DNA of 20,056 nucleotides. Source: Haplosporangium gracile (lineage: Eukaryota > Mortierellomycota > Mortierellomycetes > Mortierellales > Mortierellaceae). Shown piece after piece: positions 19,947 to 20,056 of this stretch (its first letter is position 1; every line of letters starts with the position of its first letter). Made by a program: the position numbers and the translations under genes. The stretch covers positions 5,067-25,122 of the forward strand of contig JAAAUF010000620.1 in the NCBI GenBank assembly GCA_015499985.1. The letters run 5' to 3'. Under the pieces are notes generated by a model. It worked only from the letters and a program-made list of their open reading frames with translations. It was not told the origin of the DNA and ran no database searches.

Positions 19947-20056
19947 GGCTGGGTGTGGTGTTGGAGATGGGACTGAATGATTCAACATTGTATGCGAAAA
20001 GTGGCTGGGGGAGAATGGGCGCCATAATTACGTCACCGAAGCGACTCATCATAGCA
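19947..20056 (-). promoter_or_regulatory. Partial upstream region of LUC7, CRE-like site
   Basis: On the minus strand a TGACGTAA (20035-20028) is 82 nt before the start codon, a match to ATF/CREB-type sites. A near match to the Gcn4/AP-1 core (GCGACTCAT on +) lies at about 20041-20049. The promoter is cut by the window edge, so the start of transcription cannot be placed. ATGs at 20052 and 20049 would open an overlapping out-of-frame uORF if transcribed. Confidence 0.3.

Overview
The window looks like nuclear DNA of an early-diverging filamentous fungus, most likely a Mucoromycota or Mortierellomycota species; the Mortierella-type assignment is inference. The evidence is: genes split by many short GT-AG introns (about 90-350 nt), long C/T-rich leaders, AATAAA-type poly(A) signals, a fungal-type kinetochore gene, and an NCoR-like co-repressor unusually close to the animal protein. 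I see no bacterial operon structure, transposon, CRISPR array, tRNA or rRNA.

Layout. Five protein genes are present; the first four are on + and the last on -. (1) 498-2747, five exons: a D-Ala-D-Ala ligase-like ATP-grasp enzyme (466 aa). (2) 4094-5889, seven exons: a coiled-coil protein that I read as the kinetochore subunit Sos7 (371 aa). (3) 6478-9189, three exons: mitochondrial proline dehydrogenase carrying a pair of EF-hands (665 aa). (4) 10265-18118, four exons: a 2425-aa NCoR/SMRT/Snt1-type co-repressor with three SANT domains. (5) 19946-18466, minus strand, four exons: a LUC7L3-like U1 snRNP protein (322 aa), convergent with gene 4. All exon joins were worked out by hand from GT-AG sites, reading phase and family motifs. 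Every predicted mRNA is in frame, but none is confirmed by RNA data.

Between genes there are C/T-rich or A/T-rich spacers. The longest (2748-4093) holds no gene I recognise. Simple repeats lie in the proline dehydrogenase leader (tetranucleotide), its first intron (hexamer) and LUC7 intron 3 (23-mer).

The genes do not form a pathway. They are independent housekeeping or regulatory genes: metabolism (1, 3), chromosome segregation (2), chromatin repression (4) and splicing (5). The most notable features are the EF-hand pair in proline dehydrogenase, the conserved animal-like co-repressor core with an added third SANT, the D-Ala ligase-like enzyme in an organism without peptidoglycan, and a consensus 5' splice site immediately after the LUC7 stop codon.
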